Source of the DNA: Myrica gale
Lineage: Eukaryota; Streptophyta; Magnoliopsida; Fagales; Myricaceae
DNA length: 64,000 nt
NCBI GenBank assembly: GCA_963930655.1
Contig: OZ005617.1
Span: 374,501-438,500, forward strand
Reading direction: 5' to 3'
Of this stretch, positions 10,501 to 21,149 are shown in pieces (the first letter of the stretch is position 1; the number at the start of each line of letters is the position of its first letter). Made by a program: the position numbers and the translations under genes. The notes beneath the pieces are model-generated. The model was given only the letters and a program-made list of their open reading frames with translations. It did no database searches and had not been told where the DNA came from.

Positions 10501-11663
10501 TTCTCCACAGTCTTTTCGACCGTCAGTCGGTAAATGCTATTCTTCAGATGACCCCCCCTGCTTCCACTATCCCTGATGCAATTATCTGGACTCCGGATCC
10601 ACATGGTCGCTTCTCTGTAAAGGGTTCGATTCGTTTGTTGCAGGATGCTCGTCGATCTTCTCGTGTGTATCTACCTGAGGATATGTGGAACCTTCTTTGG
10701 AAATCACAACTTCAAGATAGATTGAAATTCCTGCTTTGGAAGATAGCAGGGGAATCTCTTCCAGTTAGTTCTCCTTCCTTTATCCACGATGCAGCTGTCT
10801 CTGTTTCTTCATCGCTGTGTATGGGATGTGGAAGTCACGTAGAAACTATTATGCACCTTTTCTTCCATTGTCCAGTGGCTCGTGGGTTATGGCTTTTATC
10901 GGATTGGCCGATTGATCTGGCTCATGTTTCTTTCTCATCTCCAGCTCTCTGGATTCGCTCTTTTATATGTGCAGATGTGTTCTTGGGTATTCCTCGGCTC
11001 TCTCTTCCGTCTTTCTTATTGACTGCTGCTCTCATTTTAGATGTTCTCTGGTACGCTAGGAATATGGCGGTGCATGAACACGTTCCAGTGCTCCTTCCGG
11101 AACTTGTCTCCAATCTGAAACGTCGCCTTTCCTCTCATTATTCTGCTTGGTTCTCCCGCAAACCGAGCTTTGCCGATCACTGGGTTCCTCCTGAACCTGG
11201 TTTTGTGAAGATCAACTTTGACGTTGCCATACGTCAATCAGGATCGTATGTAGCCGTCTCTTGTAGAGACTCTGCCAGCTCCCTCTGTACGGTGTACATG
11301 GCGCGTGTTAGGGCTACGGACTCCCTAGTCGGAGAAACTTTGGCGGCGATTCATGCTGTGGAGGTGGCGCTTCTGAAGAACTGGTCTAATGTGATATTTG
11401 AGTCTGATTCAAAACTTTTATGTTCGGATCTAAATGACTCTTTGAGTTCTCCGTGCTGGAAGGTGGATCCATTTGTTAGGCAGTTACGTTTGCTTTTTAA
11501 AGGGCAGTCAGCTTGGTCAATACATTGGGTGCCTCGACGTCTCAACCAGCAGGCTCATCTTTTGGCCCAATGGGCAGCTTCTTCTCTTATCACGGGCTTT
11601 GTTGACCCTTCTTGTATTCCGGCTTTTATTTTATGTTGTGATTCCTTTTCTGTATTTCCTTGA
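7554..11663 (+). CDS. LINE ORF2 polyprotein: endonuclease, reverse transcriptase, RNase H
   Basis: The 1369-residue ORF is intact. The N-terminal endonuclease domain has LYWNCRG, CLAETKL, WMVLGDFNTV and SSDHCPI. The reverse transcriptase (about residues 430-760) shows FRPIGLCNVCYKLISK, FTPGRIIQDN, KLDMSQAYDRMEW, GLRQGDPLSPFLF and the catalytic FADD in HLLFADDVF. A zf-RVT region (about 1040-1130) has paired cysteines and histidines (CMGCGSHVETIMHLFFHCPVA is the core). The C-terminal RNase H-like domain (RVT_3) has KINFDVA, GETLAAIHAVEVAL, FESDS and HWVPRRLNQQAH. The endonuclease nicks target DNA and the RT copies LINE RNA at the nick. No stop or frameshift is present. Confidence 0.95.
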   Translation: MRALYWNCRGLARPAATRSLRALIRMHQPDCLCLAETKLSSSQAVLSRVGFPLSFSVPSIGLSGGLVFAWRVGVIFDTVLVSSNLISLLIREDPSSQIWNLTFIYCPVGSKQKEVFWETLFSLGSGLNTPWMVLGDFNTVQHQRDKSGGRVVASTSASEGLSSLILHFGFVDLGFIGSRYTWCNGRRGTGRIKERLDRGYANVEWTSLFPRASISHLPRSSSDHCPILLQSAGPPFTGPKPFRFEQFWLQEPSCGDVVRDAWSPPHIGSPAFQLSKKIVATRKALQVWNRDVVGSLSTRVRTLYQQLSSLELLPSSDHIETALADVRSQLQSALKQEEELWKAKSRVQWLTTTDLNTRFFHTSTIIRRRRNDILSLQDSTGVWHTDRPSVGALLTAHFSSLYTSEDPEIVVGIEELIGPKVTAADNTFLCRVPEDSEILDTLNQMGPSKAPGPDGLTASFFQRFWPVVGPVVCRMIRRFFLTGHLLKQINETFIALIPKIPNPVHASQFRPIGLCNVCYKLISKLLANRLKTLLPRLISETQSAFTPGRIIQDNTIVATELIHSMQRKKGRSGLMAIKLDMSQAYDRMEWKFIFHVLKCFGFSPHWIQLIRQCISTVSYSILLNGSMLGRFFPGRGLRQGDPLSPFLFILASESLSRVFQKAELLRMFHGIQVTRRAPSVSHLLFADDVFIFCRANIRESRVVDESLEAYCRWSGQRVKKSKSSIFFSPNTHPEVQHAICSDLRLSLMNADTRYLGLPLFLGRAKAHHFAALKDKVGSKLTAWKCKTLSQAGRSVLIKSVALSLPQYYMQSFLLPSSWCNQVDKLLKDFWWGFSSSKSHNYTPKAWSDICQPKSFGGMGFHKVGEINSAFMQKLGWSILSRPNCLWVQVLKSKYFPSCSFFHVSSAAGATLVWQGINKVKDKICSTVCYLPRSGHSIHIRLDPWIPSLPGFRPVCLPQPDDSDRFTWVSDLVDSTSGAWKTDILHSLFDRQSVNAILQMTPPASTIPDAIIWTPDPHGRFSVKGSIRLLQDARRSSRVYLPEDMWNLLWKSQLQDRLKFLLWKIAGESLPVSSPSFIHDAAVSVSSSLCMGCGSHVETIMHLFFHCPVARGLWLLSDWPIDLAHVSFSSPALWIRSFICADVFLGIPRLSLPSFLLTAALILDVLWYARNMAVHEHVPVLLPELVSNLKRRLSSHYSAWFSRKPSFADHWVPPEPGFVKINFDVAIRQSGSYVAVSCRDSASSLCTVYMARVRATDSLVGETLAAIHAVEVALLKNWSNVIFESDSKLLCSDLNDSLSSPCWKVDPFVRQLRLLFKGQSAWSIHWVPRRLNQQAHLLAQWAASSLITGFVDPSCIPAFILCCDSFSVFP

Positions 11664-11706
11664 AGTTTTTAATACAGAGTTTGCTTTCAGAAAAAAAAAA
11701 AAAAAA

Positions 11707-12606
11707 GAACATGATTTTTTGAAACCTTAGCCATCTAATATATAATGGGAAAAACAAATAAGAGTATATCTTTTGTTATCTTAATTAGAACCATCTTTTA
11801 ATTAGGTTCTATATAAAGAAATGAAGGTCCAACATGAAAGTTAAATTATATGCAATTATATCTGAATTCATAACTTTTTTTGTTTGTTTGGGCTTTCTCT
11901 TTGCCTCTTAACTACTAGTAGGTGAGAGGTCTAAGAAACGAAGGACGAAAGGTTACTAAATGGTCCTTTAGAACTCTCCTGATGTGATGGGGTCCTATAA
12001 ATCTACCATCCACTGCCTAAATTGATCTTCACCAATGCATATAGGTTTAGAAACCCCTTCATTTTCGGTCTCTCAAGAACAGGTAATGAAAGCAATTAGA
12101 CCCTAATTAACTCCAAATCTTAACATAAAGTGACATTCCCAGAAGCTTCCTAGCTATGAAAAAAGCACGAGCAGCTGCCTTTTCTATTATCCTCTCCTAC
12201 ATATACATGTATGTGCTTTCAAAATTTATGACGATCATTCAGGGCTACTACCTTTGTTTCTGCATTTGAATTCAGAACGAGTATTCGCGTCGAGTTAGAC
12301 GAATTTGGTTTCTTTTTCCTTACCAAGCCAACTTTTCTTTAGTTTCTGTTTGCAATCCTCATTTGTTAGTCGCTTAGTTTTGGAGTTTCTTATGGCACAA
12401 AAGTAATCGCTGGGAGAGAGAAGAAGAGCAAACTGAAGGAATTTCTCACGGAAAATGCGGGAAAATGCAACTATCTGTTAGGTAAAGGAATTAGGAAGTA
12501 ACAGTACAATTGAGCATTGACGATTTGAAGAGTTTTATGTAGGGTATGTACCGAAAGTAAGCACAATATATATATATCATAAACCCCGCTCCACATGAAG
12601 GCCGGC
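11707..12606. other. intergenic between LINE and aldolase gene
   Basis: AT-rich DNA with no recognisable gene. The last part should contain the 3' untranslated region of the aldolase, which ends at 12607 on the minus strand. A short (TA)n run lies near 12569. No transposon ends are seen apart from the LINE A-tail at the left edge. Confidence 0.55.
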
Positions 12607-13891
12607 CTAGTACTTGTAGCCCTTGACATACAAGCTCTCAGAAGCCAAACCACCAGCACCTCCGCCTGTATACTTTCCAAGAGTGGCCTCTGAGTTGGCC
12701 TTGCACCGCACCAAGAACGACTCCTGAGCTTTTCCCACATTCTCCCTCTTTCCAGTCCATGTCTTGAGCGTGCTTTGTTGCAGAGCTCGCCCAAATGAGA
12801 AAGAAAGAGTCCACGGCTTCAGCACCTCCAACCTGTTCATTGCGTTAAGGTTAAGAGTTGCCTCTTCCTCACTCTGTCCACCAGACAAGAACACAATCCC
12901 TGGTACTGCAGCGGGGACAGTTCGGCGGAGTGCAGTGACTGTGTGCTCAGCAATGACCTATGGTGCTACTGCTACCTGTGCAGCAATGCATTTTAGGACG
13001 CTATGCATGACGACAAAAGTACTGTGGAAAACAACAACGTCCAATAACGAGTTTGACTGGCCTGAGTAATGCATTACCTTTGGGCTATCAGAGCCTGGGG
13101 TGACCATGTTGGGCTTTAGGAGTGTGCCTTCAAGAAGAACATGATGATCATTCAGGGCCTTGTAAACTGCTGCAAGCACAATCTCAGTTACAGCAGCACA
13201 TTTCTTAATGTCATGAGCCCCATCAGTTAGAATCTCAGGCTCAACAATTGGCACCAGTCCATTCTCCTGACAAATGATGGCATAGCGAGCCAATCCTTGC
13301 GCATTCTGTTGGATGGACAATTCAGATGGCTCATGAGGACCAATCTTGAGGACAGCACGCCACTTGGCAAAGCGTGCACCAGCCTTGTAGTACTGCTGGC
13401 ACCGTGCCCCAAGCGAGTCAAAGCCTTGGGTGGTGGTTTCGCCATTGGTGCCGGCTAGCTCAACTGTGCCCTTGTCAACTTTGATGCCTGGAATGACATG
13501 GTTTTCTTGAAGGACTTCAACAAAAGGCTTTCCATCAGAGGTCTTTTGGTAGAGCGTCTCCTCGAAGAGGATGACGCCGCAGAGGTATGGGAGGGCATTG
13601 GGACAGGTGAAGAGGAGCTCCCGAAGAGCTTGGCGATTGGATTCGACGTTCTCAACATTGATGCTAGCTAAACGTTTTCCAATTGTGCCGGTACTCTCGT
13701 CAGCTGCCAAAATGCCCTTACCGGGGGTGGCTATGTACCTGGCATTCTTGATAAGCTCCTCTGCAGAGGGGAAAAACTAATGAGTTTCATAAAGAGACGC
13801 TAGGAAAAAGTTAAAGATCAACAAACTGAGACAATAAGCCACTGATACGAGAGAGAGGAATACCTGCGTACTTGCCCACAAAGGCCGACAT
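12607..13891 (-). CDS. FBA: cytosolic class I fructose-bisphosphate aldolase, interrupted by an in-frame stop
   Basis: Exons on the minus strand: 13864-13891 (MSAFVGKYA), 13078-13760, then a last exon ending at 12607. The join reads as plant cytosolic aldolase, the glycolytic enzyme cleaving fructose 1,6-bisphosphate. It has [35 protein letters not shown], the Schiff-base lysine in EGTLLKPNM (near residue 225), [11 protein letters not shown] and the C-terminal tyrosine of VKGYKY. No transit peptide is present. At the start of exon 3, where the family reads VAPEVIAEH, the codon expected to be Glu is TAG (12958-12960). An AG immediately after it could serve as acceptor (exon 3 = 12607-12957), keeping the frame but removing VAPE. 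The gene is therefore either a nonsense allele or pseudogene, or rescued by a shifted acceptor with a 4-residue deletion. Confidence 0.85.
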
Positions 13892-13977
13892 GGTTCAAAG
13901 ATATTGATCTGGGCTGGTATTGAGTTGGATAGATACAGGACGGAAGTGCAAAAAACAAAGTTTACACGAGCAACACC

Positions 13978-13985
13978 CTATATAG
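13978..13985 (-). promoter_or_regulatory. TATA box of the aldolase gene
   Basis: CTATATAG lies about 87 bp upstream of the aldolase ATG (13889-13891). The spacing is right for a plant TATA box with a short leader. The match is palindromic; strand is assigned from gene direction. Confidence 0.6.
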
Positions 13986-14027
13986 ATCAGCTTCCTCGGA
14001 ATATACCCAAAGAAATCCACCTATGAC

Positions 14028-14033
14028 CACGTG
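14028..14033. promoter_or_regulatory. G-box / ABRE-like CACGTG
   Basis: CCACGTGTCC, a G-box overlapping an ABRE-type ACGTGTC, lies about 50 bp beyond the TATA box of the aldolase gene. Such elements bind bZIP and bHLH factors in plants. Function here is inferred from position only. Confidence 0.45.
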
Positions 14034-14137
14034 TCCAAAAAATAGCCCAACGACGTTTATCGTTCTCCGATGAAGGAACGAGTGATATCTCCCGTAGCCA
14101 ACTGGCAACTCATCCACTCCTATTATCCCTACTCACC

Positions 14138-14149
14138 TCACGTACGTGA
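14138..14149. promoter_or_regulatory. 12-bp ACGT palindrome
   Basis: TCACGTACGTGA is a perfect 12-bp palindrome with two ACGT cores. It lies 250 bp upstream of the aldolase start and could be a bZIP-type site. It could also arise by chance. Confidence 0.35.
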
Positions 14150-14771
14150 AAATAAAATGTGTGGAAAAGCTCTCCTTCATCATCGCTTTGTTCTTTCCAG
14201 CACTTGAGAGGATGTGGGTTCTATAATAATCTGTCTCGATCTACTTCCAAACTCGGAGTTACTTCTTCGCAAATGACAAACCTCAGAACTTAAGACGGTG
14301 GAGCCTCCATAAACTGAACAAGCTAAGCTGAAGCTCAGAATATTCTTCTTAGAATAAAAGGTCGAAATAATGAATCTAAACCAAAAAAGGCATACGCGTC
14401 CATTACGGACCCATTCAAAACTAGTGCAACAAAGATGAAAAACCAATAATTTTATTGTATAATGGAATGTCTTGTTTCATATTACATATATCGTTGGGAG
14501 GCCGTTAAATTGCCATCCCGAGACATTTATACTGTAATATCATAGAACCAAATGGATTTGCAACCAAAACAACCCCCCCTTGTGCCAAGAGTTCCTCAAA
14601 GTAAAAGGAGAATTAGAGGAAAATATCAAAAGATGAGCATTTCTACGTTTTGAGTCAAGTTTATGAATGCCTCATCTAAAGCAAATCCCAGCTGTTTCTC
14701 CAAACTCCGTGATGACGGTGGCAATCAATAGAAAATGAGGACTTGGACTAATAAGCAGTAGCCCAAGGGTA

Positions 14772-17700
14772 CTACTGTGAGATGGCAACCACTTGCTCGT
14801 CGTCGTCATCTGTTCCAAAATATCGGTCTCCAAACTCACCCATGCCAGGGATGACGCGGAAATCTTTATTCAGACCAATCTCAATCTCAGAAGTAACAAT
14901 CTTTATTCTTGGAAAGCATTTGCAGACCACATGTACGCCCTGGGGTGCCTGGTGAGATAGATATACAGCGATACACTACCATTTACTCTATGCATTGTCA
15001 TGAGAATGTGGGAAATCAGGAGGAAAACTGTTTGAAGCTAATATGCATTACACAAACCAGAAGCACTATTGAACGAAGTTAACTTACCGATATGAGATTG
15101 AGAAATATGATGTTGGACTCCGGTACACCCTTCCTTACAAGTAAAGAGATAGCTTGAACAGCAGAATTCCCTGAGTATAAGGATAAAATTCTTTCACATG
15201 AAATGTGGGGATCGAAAATAATGAACTCCTCACATGAGCAAGAACACTGCATGCCAGTCCCTTGTAGAAAAACTGATAGCACAAAAGAAGGATAATGGTT
15301 TGCATGCGAGAACAACGAACCTGTCCCTAGGATGGGATCCAATAGCAACACATGCCTCTCTGAAATGTCCGTTGGTAATTTTTCATAGATTAGCTGCCCA
15401 GTGATTGAAGCATCAAAAGAGAATTAAGAAACACGGAAATGAAACATGCATGCACAAACACAAAGATAGCGAGGCACAAACCTGCTGACCATTGTCACCT
15501 TCTCGATGAATAAGAATCTTTCCAATCTTGATACCTTTACAACATGCTCGCAGCGCATTCTCCATACTCTCCCCACTGGCATTATTTAGAAAGAGCTCTA
15601 ACATCAAAGCGCCGATGGAAAAGCAACGCAGAAAAAAAAAACTCACACACCAAAGCGCAAACATGCAAGCTTTGACCTTTTGGACTAGTTTGTTACCTCC
15701 TGATAACAGAGACACCACATAACCTCTTACAGAAATCCACACCAGTATACACGGACCCTGCATTTGGGAAAGGGAATGGCATAAAACCACATCATGAAGG
15801 GAAACTGTAAACCCGACTGCCAAGAAATAGCATCAGCTGAACTACCATATATCAGCATCAAGCCGACAAGTTACCACTTCATTTAACTTGGCATTTTTTT
15901 TAATATGTGTACACACATGTACTAGTACATAACTTTTGATATATATTGTGTTTGCAAACCAAAATTTTGGCATTGGAGTTATTGAAAAAATGAAGAGAGA
16001 TGATTTGAATGAATTTTTTATGTTTATTGTAATGGAAATAGATGATTTGATAGGGAGAGAGATTATTTTATAGTTATTTTATTAGATCATGGCCAAAATT
16101 TTGGGATGCAAACACCACGCAAGGCTCCAGTTTATGGCCGCCTCTATATGGGTATTCTTTTGATAGCAAATAAAGAACAACGGACATTGATCTGCATTTT
16201 TCAACAATACTTGTTGTAGCAAGAAAAAGATAAGTGTAGAGATCACACAAAAATATGAAAACTAAATTTTTCCACTGAAATGCTTGAGAGGATATAACCA
16301 ATGTTGTTCCTCTAACTTAAGCAGTATTTACAAAACTCAAAGCACAAACAATCATTTAAGTTACCAAAGGACCAACAAGCACATTGTCCATGTCATAATT
16401 ATCCACTGAAAAAACATTTTTCACTTGGCACTAAAGCATATGATATTCACATGGTAATAGACTATAAATTTTTTCGACCAATTGATCAGGTGAAGAGGAT
16501 GAATAACAAATTGAGCTCCCAAATAAACTTATTTGCAAAATCTACGAAAGCACAATAACACTGACTTACCAGTTGGAGTAATCACTTGCTTTTCTGTAAA
16601 TGGAAGATGTCCAAGACCATGTTCAACAACCTAGCCAAGTTGAGGAAATCTTTATGAATAAAACAGCTGAATAAAGAAGCCAAATGCAGAAACTGCAAAA
16701 ATGCCTCCTTGGCTCAAGAAACAAAAACCCACCAAACGGATCAACCGATCTGCATAGAAAACAAAGTCATGCTTCGTTGTTTGAGAATCACGTATGAGGG
16801 TATGCATACCCCGTATCTGCATCAACCCAGAAATTATTATTTGCTGCAACGAACCATGCTACATTAACCATTACAATCACGTCAACTTTGGGGCCTTCGT
16901 AAAAACTTATTCATGGAACATACTTGAAATATGTTAACAAATAGGAAATTGGGGCTACCTGAAAAGTTGATTGAATGACATATAAATTTGGGTATATTTT
17001 ACATAGATCATGCTGCCCAAGCTTCGTACGGATATGTTGTACAATTAAATCAATAGCTACATGATTATCTCCCCCACGGGGAATAATAATATCAGCGTAC
17101 TTCTTTGTTGGCAGGATAAAGTCATCAAAAGCAGGCTTCACAAATTTGGAGTACTGCATCAAAATAAAGGTGTATCAACATATGTCAAAATAGATAGGGA
17201 ATACACTCTGAAAATTAGCTCAAATGAATAAAATCCTTCCTCCATTCGTATATAATTGGTGCAAAAAGGTAAGAAATAGTATGAGCCAAGCCTATGGATT
17301 CAAGAGCTTAAATCCAAAATTTATCTGTTCTCTCCCTTTTTTTTAAATGTAAATAGTTCACTGAAAAGATTTCTACCACAAACAAGATTTTTATTGCAGT
17401 ATGATGTTAACTTGAGCCTTCTTATTCTTCCACTAGTGCGCCAAGCTCAAATCCAACAACAATTCTTGAACTTTGGTTATGGTCTCTATGCTCGAGTAAC
17501 TAATCAATTGAAAGGTAACTAACCTGATCAAGTACTGCACCAATATCCCTACCCTTCTCACCAGTATCACGTCTTATCCTCCTTGCTAGACGAACATCAG
17601 CATCTGCACTGAAAATTTAACAATGTGAAGTAATAGTCCAACTTAGTAACACGATGAAGTAACATAAAACAAATTCTTAAATAAATATGGAAACAACCGA

Positions 17701-20074
17701 AAAAAATTTCAAAAAGTTGCAAGAAAATAACATCTACAGAAACCAAAGTGACAGAACCATGTCATAACTGTAGCACCAGCACAGTAGTTATATTCTGGTG
17801 ACATTGATAATTCTTATATTCCAGAACAATGGCAGTTGAATCATGTATACAGATCCTGTGTTTTTTTATTGGAATCACTACATTCTGTTCATGAGAAGTG
17901 CAGGTCTAAAAGCAACAAAACACTTTGTCAGAACACACGAGTGCAAATACAAAATTTCTAGCTAAAAATACTGAAGGACAATAAAAGTAAGTGATACAGA
18001 AAGGGAATTCTACCGAAGTCCCATTTCTCATTTGCAGAACCCTATCTAGGATAAGCATAACATATGGAAACAGTCACGCAGTAGGTGCCAGGCTCATAAT
18101 ACCAACAGGATCTGTAAAATTGCAAAGGATTCCTCACAGATAACATGTTATAGCCGATGAAAGAAACTACTGAAGTACTTCAAACGCAAAGTATAGCATA
18201 TAATATCACACACAGTTTTGTAAAATCAAGATCCTCTATTCTATCCGATAAGCATCATATATACGATAAACTGCCTATATAAGGGAAGATGAAAATAGAG
18301 GACCTGTATCAACAAATATCTTCATTTTCGTCAATTCTCTGACGCGTGGATCATGGAAAATGAGTATGCCTTCCAAAAGTATAACGTCTGAAGGGTTTAC
18401 CTGCCGATGAAATTGATAACAAATATGTTCATAGAATAAGAAAGTAGTAATTTCTTGGACTTATTGGAGACCAAAATTTCAATGTTAGAATTTGCCAGTC
18501 ACAAGATCTCTGCAATGGATCTTTGTCTGACACATAAAAGAAGAAACAAAATCAATTATGTGGAGACTTTTATCTGTTGCATCGAAGTGAAAACCATACC
18601 CTTCTTGCTGGGAACACATTGTTTTTGTAACTCTTGAAATCATAGTTTGGAATATCTACTGCTTGCCCATGCTTCAACTCCTCCATAATGCTTAACAGTT
18701 TCTCCGTGTCAAAAGCATCTGACAGAAAACACAATTTTCCATTAAGAGGTATCAATTGAGCCAGCATGAAAATTGAACTAAACCGCAATAGATAAGACTA
18801 AAGAACAACGTAAATATGCTTATTAAGTCTACAAACTCAGCAAATTGGATGTGCCTCACTACATTTTTCTATTTTTCTTTCGATACATTTTGCCTTACTA
18901 CCTTAATGATGAACTATCCATATGATATTGTCAAACTGAAAACTCCTACAACTAATGATGGTAAATAAATTGTCATTATTAGCAAATGATAGCACTTGGA
19001 TAAGTCAAAAATAAATAACCTAAAGCTACTCATAATCTACTTCAACCATTTCCAAGAATGCATTTCTTTCTGAAAGGATACATGATAAACTTGGTTAATA
19101 TCTAATAACAGGCAACAGACTAAGAAAGCATATTTTCACTAAATAGCACAAGGAAATTTTGCGCTGGTCATGGTTTCAAGGACATTCTTCGGACTCTAGT
19201 TGCACAGTGCACTCACCAGGGTGGTCAAAATTGTAGTCATGTACTTGTGTAAGTTCATCCTCAGTCAAATTATGATAGAAGGAATCCTGCAATATCAAAA
19301 ACCAGTATGAATCTGCCTTTAAATATCAAGGACAAAAGAAAGAGAAAAAAAGAATCAAGTTATCTAGGGGAACTGCAAATACGATTTCCAAAAAGCCAAT
19401 GAGGAAACCCAGTAAAGTATAAAGAAACAGAAACTCTCTCAATAATTGATGTTTATCAATTACCTCATTTCCTCCACAACTGATATTCAAAGTCAAAAAG
19501 GCATTTGATGTTAAAACAGATTTCTCTAGTCTGCCAGTTAAAGGAGTTTTAAGGTGGTTTTTGTGTGCCAAATTTTGGGGTATGGGAATTGGTGAAAAAA
19601 TGAACATGGTTTATGGGAGTTGGTGAAAAAGTGAAGAGAGAGATGATTTAAATTAATTTTTTATTATAGCGGAAATGGATTATTTGATAGGGAGAGATTA
19701 TTTTGTAGTTATTTTATTAGGCCAAAATTTTGACACAAACGTCACATAAATCAGAAAACATTACCTGGTTAACAAGTACAACACGTTGATCATGAAGCTG
19801 CTGAATGATCAAATCACAGACTGTCGTCTTACCAGATGCAGCTCCCCCAGCAACCCCTGCCATAAAGTATGTTAGACAACTGATGTCTTGGATATAGATG
19901 AAGAAGAAATGAAAACTTACCAATGACAAAAGGCTGTTTATGCAGGTCCTCAGTTGCTGATGTCGTTGGTACTTCAATCTCTTTAATTCTTTGCTTCAGA
20001 GCGTCCATGTGAAATCCAGAAAAATGAACCCCTGAGGAAGCCTCTATTAAATCGACAACTGATGTAGAAGCCAT
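14772..20074 (-). CDS. UKL: uridine kinase / uracil phosphoribosyltransferase-like protein
   Basis: Fourteen coding exons join in frame to 479 residues: 19921-20074, 19765-19856, 19217-19286, 18600-18718, 18304-18400, 17524-17603, 16959-17153, 16733-16816, 16570-16630, 15697-15757, 15482-15575, 15321-15393, 15088-15170, 14772-14948. The N-terminal half is a uridine/cytidine kinase with P-loop GGAASGKT (about 55-62), [16 protein letters not shown] and RRIRRD. The C-terminal half is UPRT-like with the PRPP-binding DPILGTGNSA (about 388-397) and the terminal [10 protein letters not shown]. These proteins salvage uridine/uracil to UMP. All junctions are GT-AG and no stop interrupts the frame. A 5'-untranslated exon probably ends near 21078 and splices to 20084. 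The closest remembered relative is Arabidopsis UKL4. MITE copies lie in two introns. Confidence 0.92.
15948..16115. mobile_element. MITE copy in a UKL intron
   Basis: About 168 bp with near-matching terminal inverted repeats. The left end is GTGTTTGCAAACCAAAATTTTGG and the right end reads CCAAAATTTTGGGATGCAAACAC. The interior contains GAAGAGAGATGATTTGAAT, GATAGGGAGAGAGATTA and TTTTATAGTTATTTTATTAG. The same interior recurs at 19557-19741 and in the 21.8-23.6 kb cluster. No transposase is encoded and the superfamily is not certain. Confidence 0.75.
19557..19741. mobile_element. second copy of the same MITE family in a UKL intron
   Basis: The copy starts TTTTTGTGTGCCAAATTTTGG and ends GGCCAAAATTTTGACACAAAC, giving imperfect terminal inverted repeats around a CCAAAATTTTGG core. 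Its interior (GTGAAAAAGTGAAGAGAGAG, GATAGGGAGAGATTATTTTG) matches the copy at 15948. It lies between coding exons 2 and 3 of UKL, close to the exon at 19765. Confidence 0.7.
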
Positions 20075-21149
20075 GGCAAGAGACCTGCACATGACATAGA
20101 AAACAAAGTGTGAAGGAGGTCAGAAGCGAAGAACTGAAAACAACCAAAAAGCGTAACACAAAAAACATGATAACTATGCAACCAGTAAGTTCATTCCTGC
20201 CCGTCATAAGCAAAAAATGTCTTTAAAGGCCTACCACCAACTATCTTCACTACAGATATGCAAATGTTATAGAAGAAACAAAAACCTCAGTCTAATACCT
20301 GCCGTGGGCAATCTTGGTTATTGTACTTTATCCAAGCTTCCCTAAGATACCACAAAAAGAGATGCTAAAGCTTTTTCCTATCCTTATTCGCAGACTAAAA
20401 GAGATCATTCTACTCCGAGTTCTTACCATCTTCCACTAAGAGAAGCAAAAAACAAGTGCATTTCAATACCAGCTTATCATGTTTCAAATTTTTTTCCCTA
20501 AGCTTATCATTTTTCAATTGTATCATCTTAGCAAGCGTAAAAGCAATCATGAAAGAATCACCAAATCACACAACTCTTTGTTCCGTGTACTCAGCAGCAT
20601 CACTGCAACCAAAGAACATTAAACACGACACGATCACCATCAAGTCAGCAGGATCACGACACCTTAAAGCACCTGAAAAAGCCTCAACTACAGCATGTTC
20701 CATCATTGTGCATTTACACTCCGTATGCAACATATCCAGACACATACGCAAACTAGATTTCTCAATACGGCCAAAAAATTTCACAAATATTACTCAAAAC
20801 TGCAATATTGGATCCCGCTGATTTCCATCAAAATCATAATTAACTTCTGAAATATTTAACCGAACCACATTCTTGGCAAGATCAATTTTGAGATCCAATG
20901 AATACGACATAAAAACCAGAAATCACACGCTATGCTTCGAAAATTTGACAAGATCAAAATCCAAAGCCGCGGATTCGGTTAAATCACTACACAAACGAAC
21001 CATGTAATGATTAACATCAGAGCATATAAAACGAAAAACACAAAGAAACAAATCAAATGCAGATTATTAGACAAACCTGAAAGATGGATTGGGAGAGATA
21101 ATTCCGGACCGAGAGAGATGGATGTAGAGAGAATGTGAAAGAGGGATTC

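Larger units (their letters stand above)
5478..11706 (+). mobile_element. full-length L1-type LINE (non-LTR retrotransposon)
   Basis: The element has a pyrimidine-rich leader (5510-5916), two overlapping intact ORFs (5917-7557 and 7554-11663), a short 3' region and a 16-nt A-tail at 11691-11706. ORF1 carries a DUF4283-type domain and zinc knuckle. ORF2 carries an apurinic-type endonuclease, reverse transcriptase, zf-RVT and RNase H, the order seen in plant L1 elements. A T-run of about 29 nt (about 5478-5506) precedes it. The exact 5' end is uncertain because I find no clean target-site duplication: the DNA after the A-tail (GAACATGATTTTTTGAAACC) only loosely resembles the T-rich DNA before the leader. 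Intact ORFs suggest a fairly recent insertion or retained coding capacity. Confidence 0.9.
13892..14771. other. aldolase promoter region and UKL 3' flank
   Basis: The interval holds the upstream region of the aldolase (reading toward lower coordinates) and the 3' untranslated region of the uridine kinase gene. Regulatory-looking elements listed separately are a TATA box at 13978, a G-box at 14028 and a 12-bp ACGT palindrome at 14138. No further gene is seen. Confidence 0.6.

Noticed and set aside
11641..11730. Target-site duplication for the 6.2-kb LINE
   Set aside because: The DNA after the A-tail and before the leader shares only T-runs and short scattered matches such as AACCTTA. No duplication can be defended.
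12958..13710. Aldolase ending at 12958 as a 250-residue protein
   Set aside because: The tail after the exon 2 boundary is translated intron. The real third exon continues in frame to 12607 with conserved aldolase residues.
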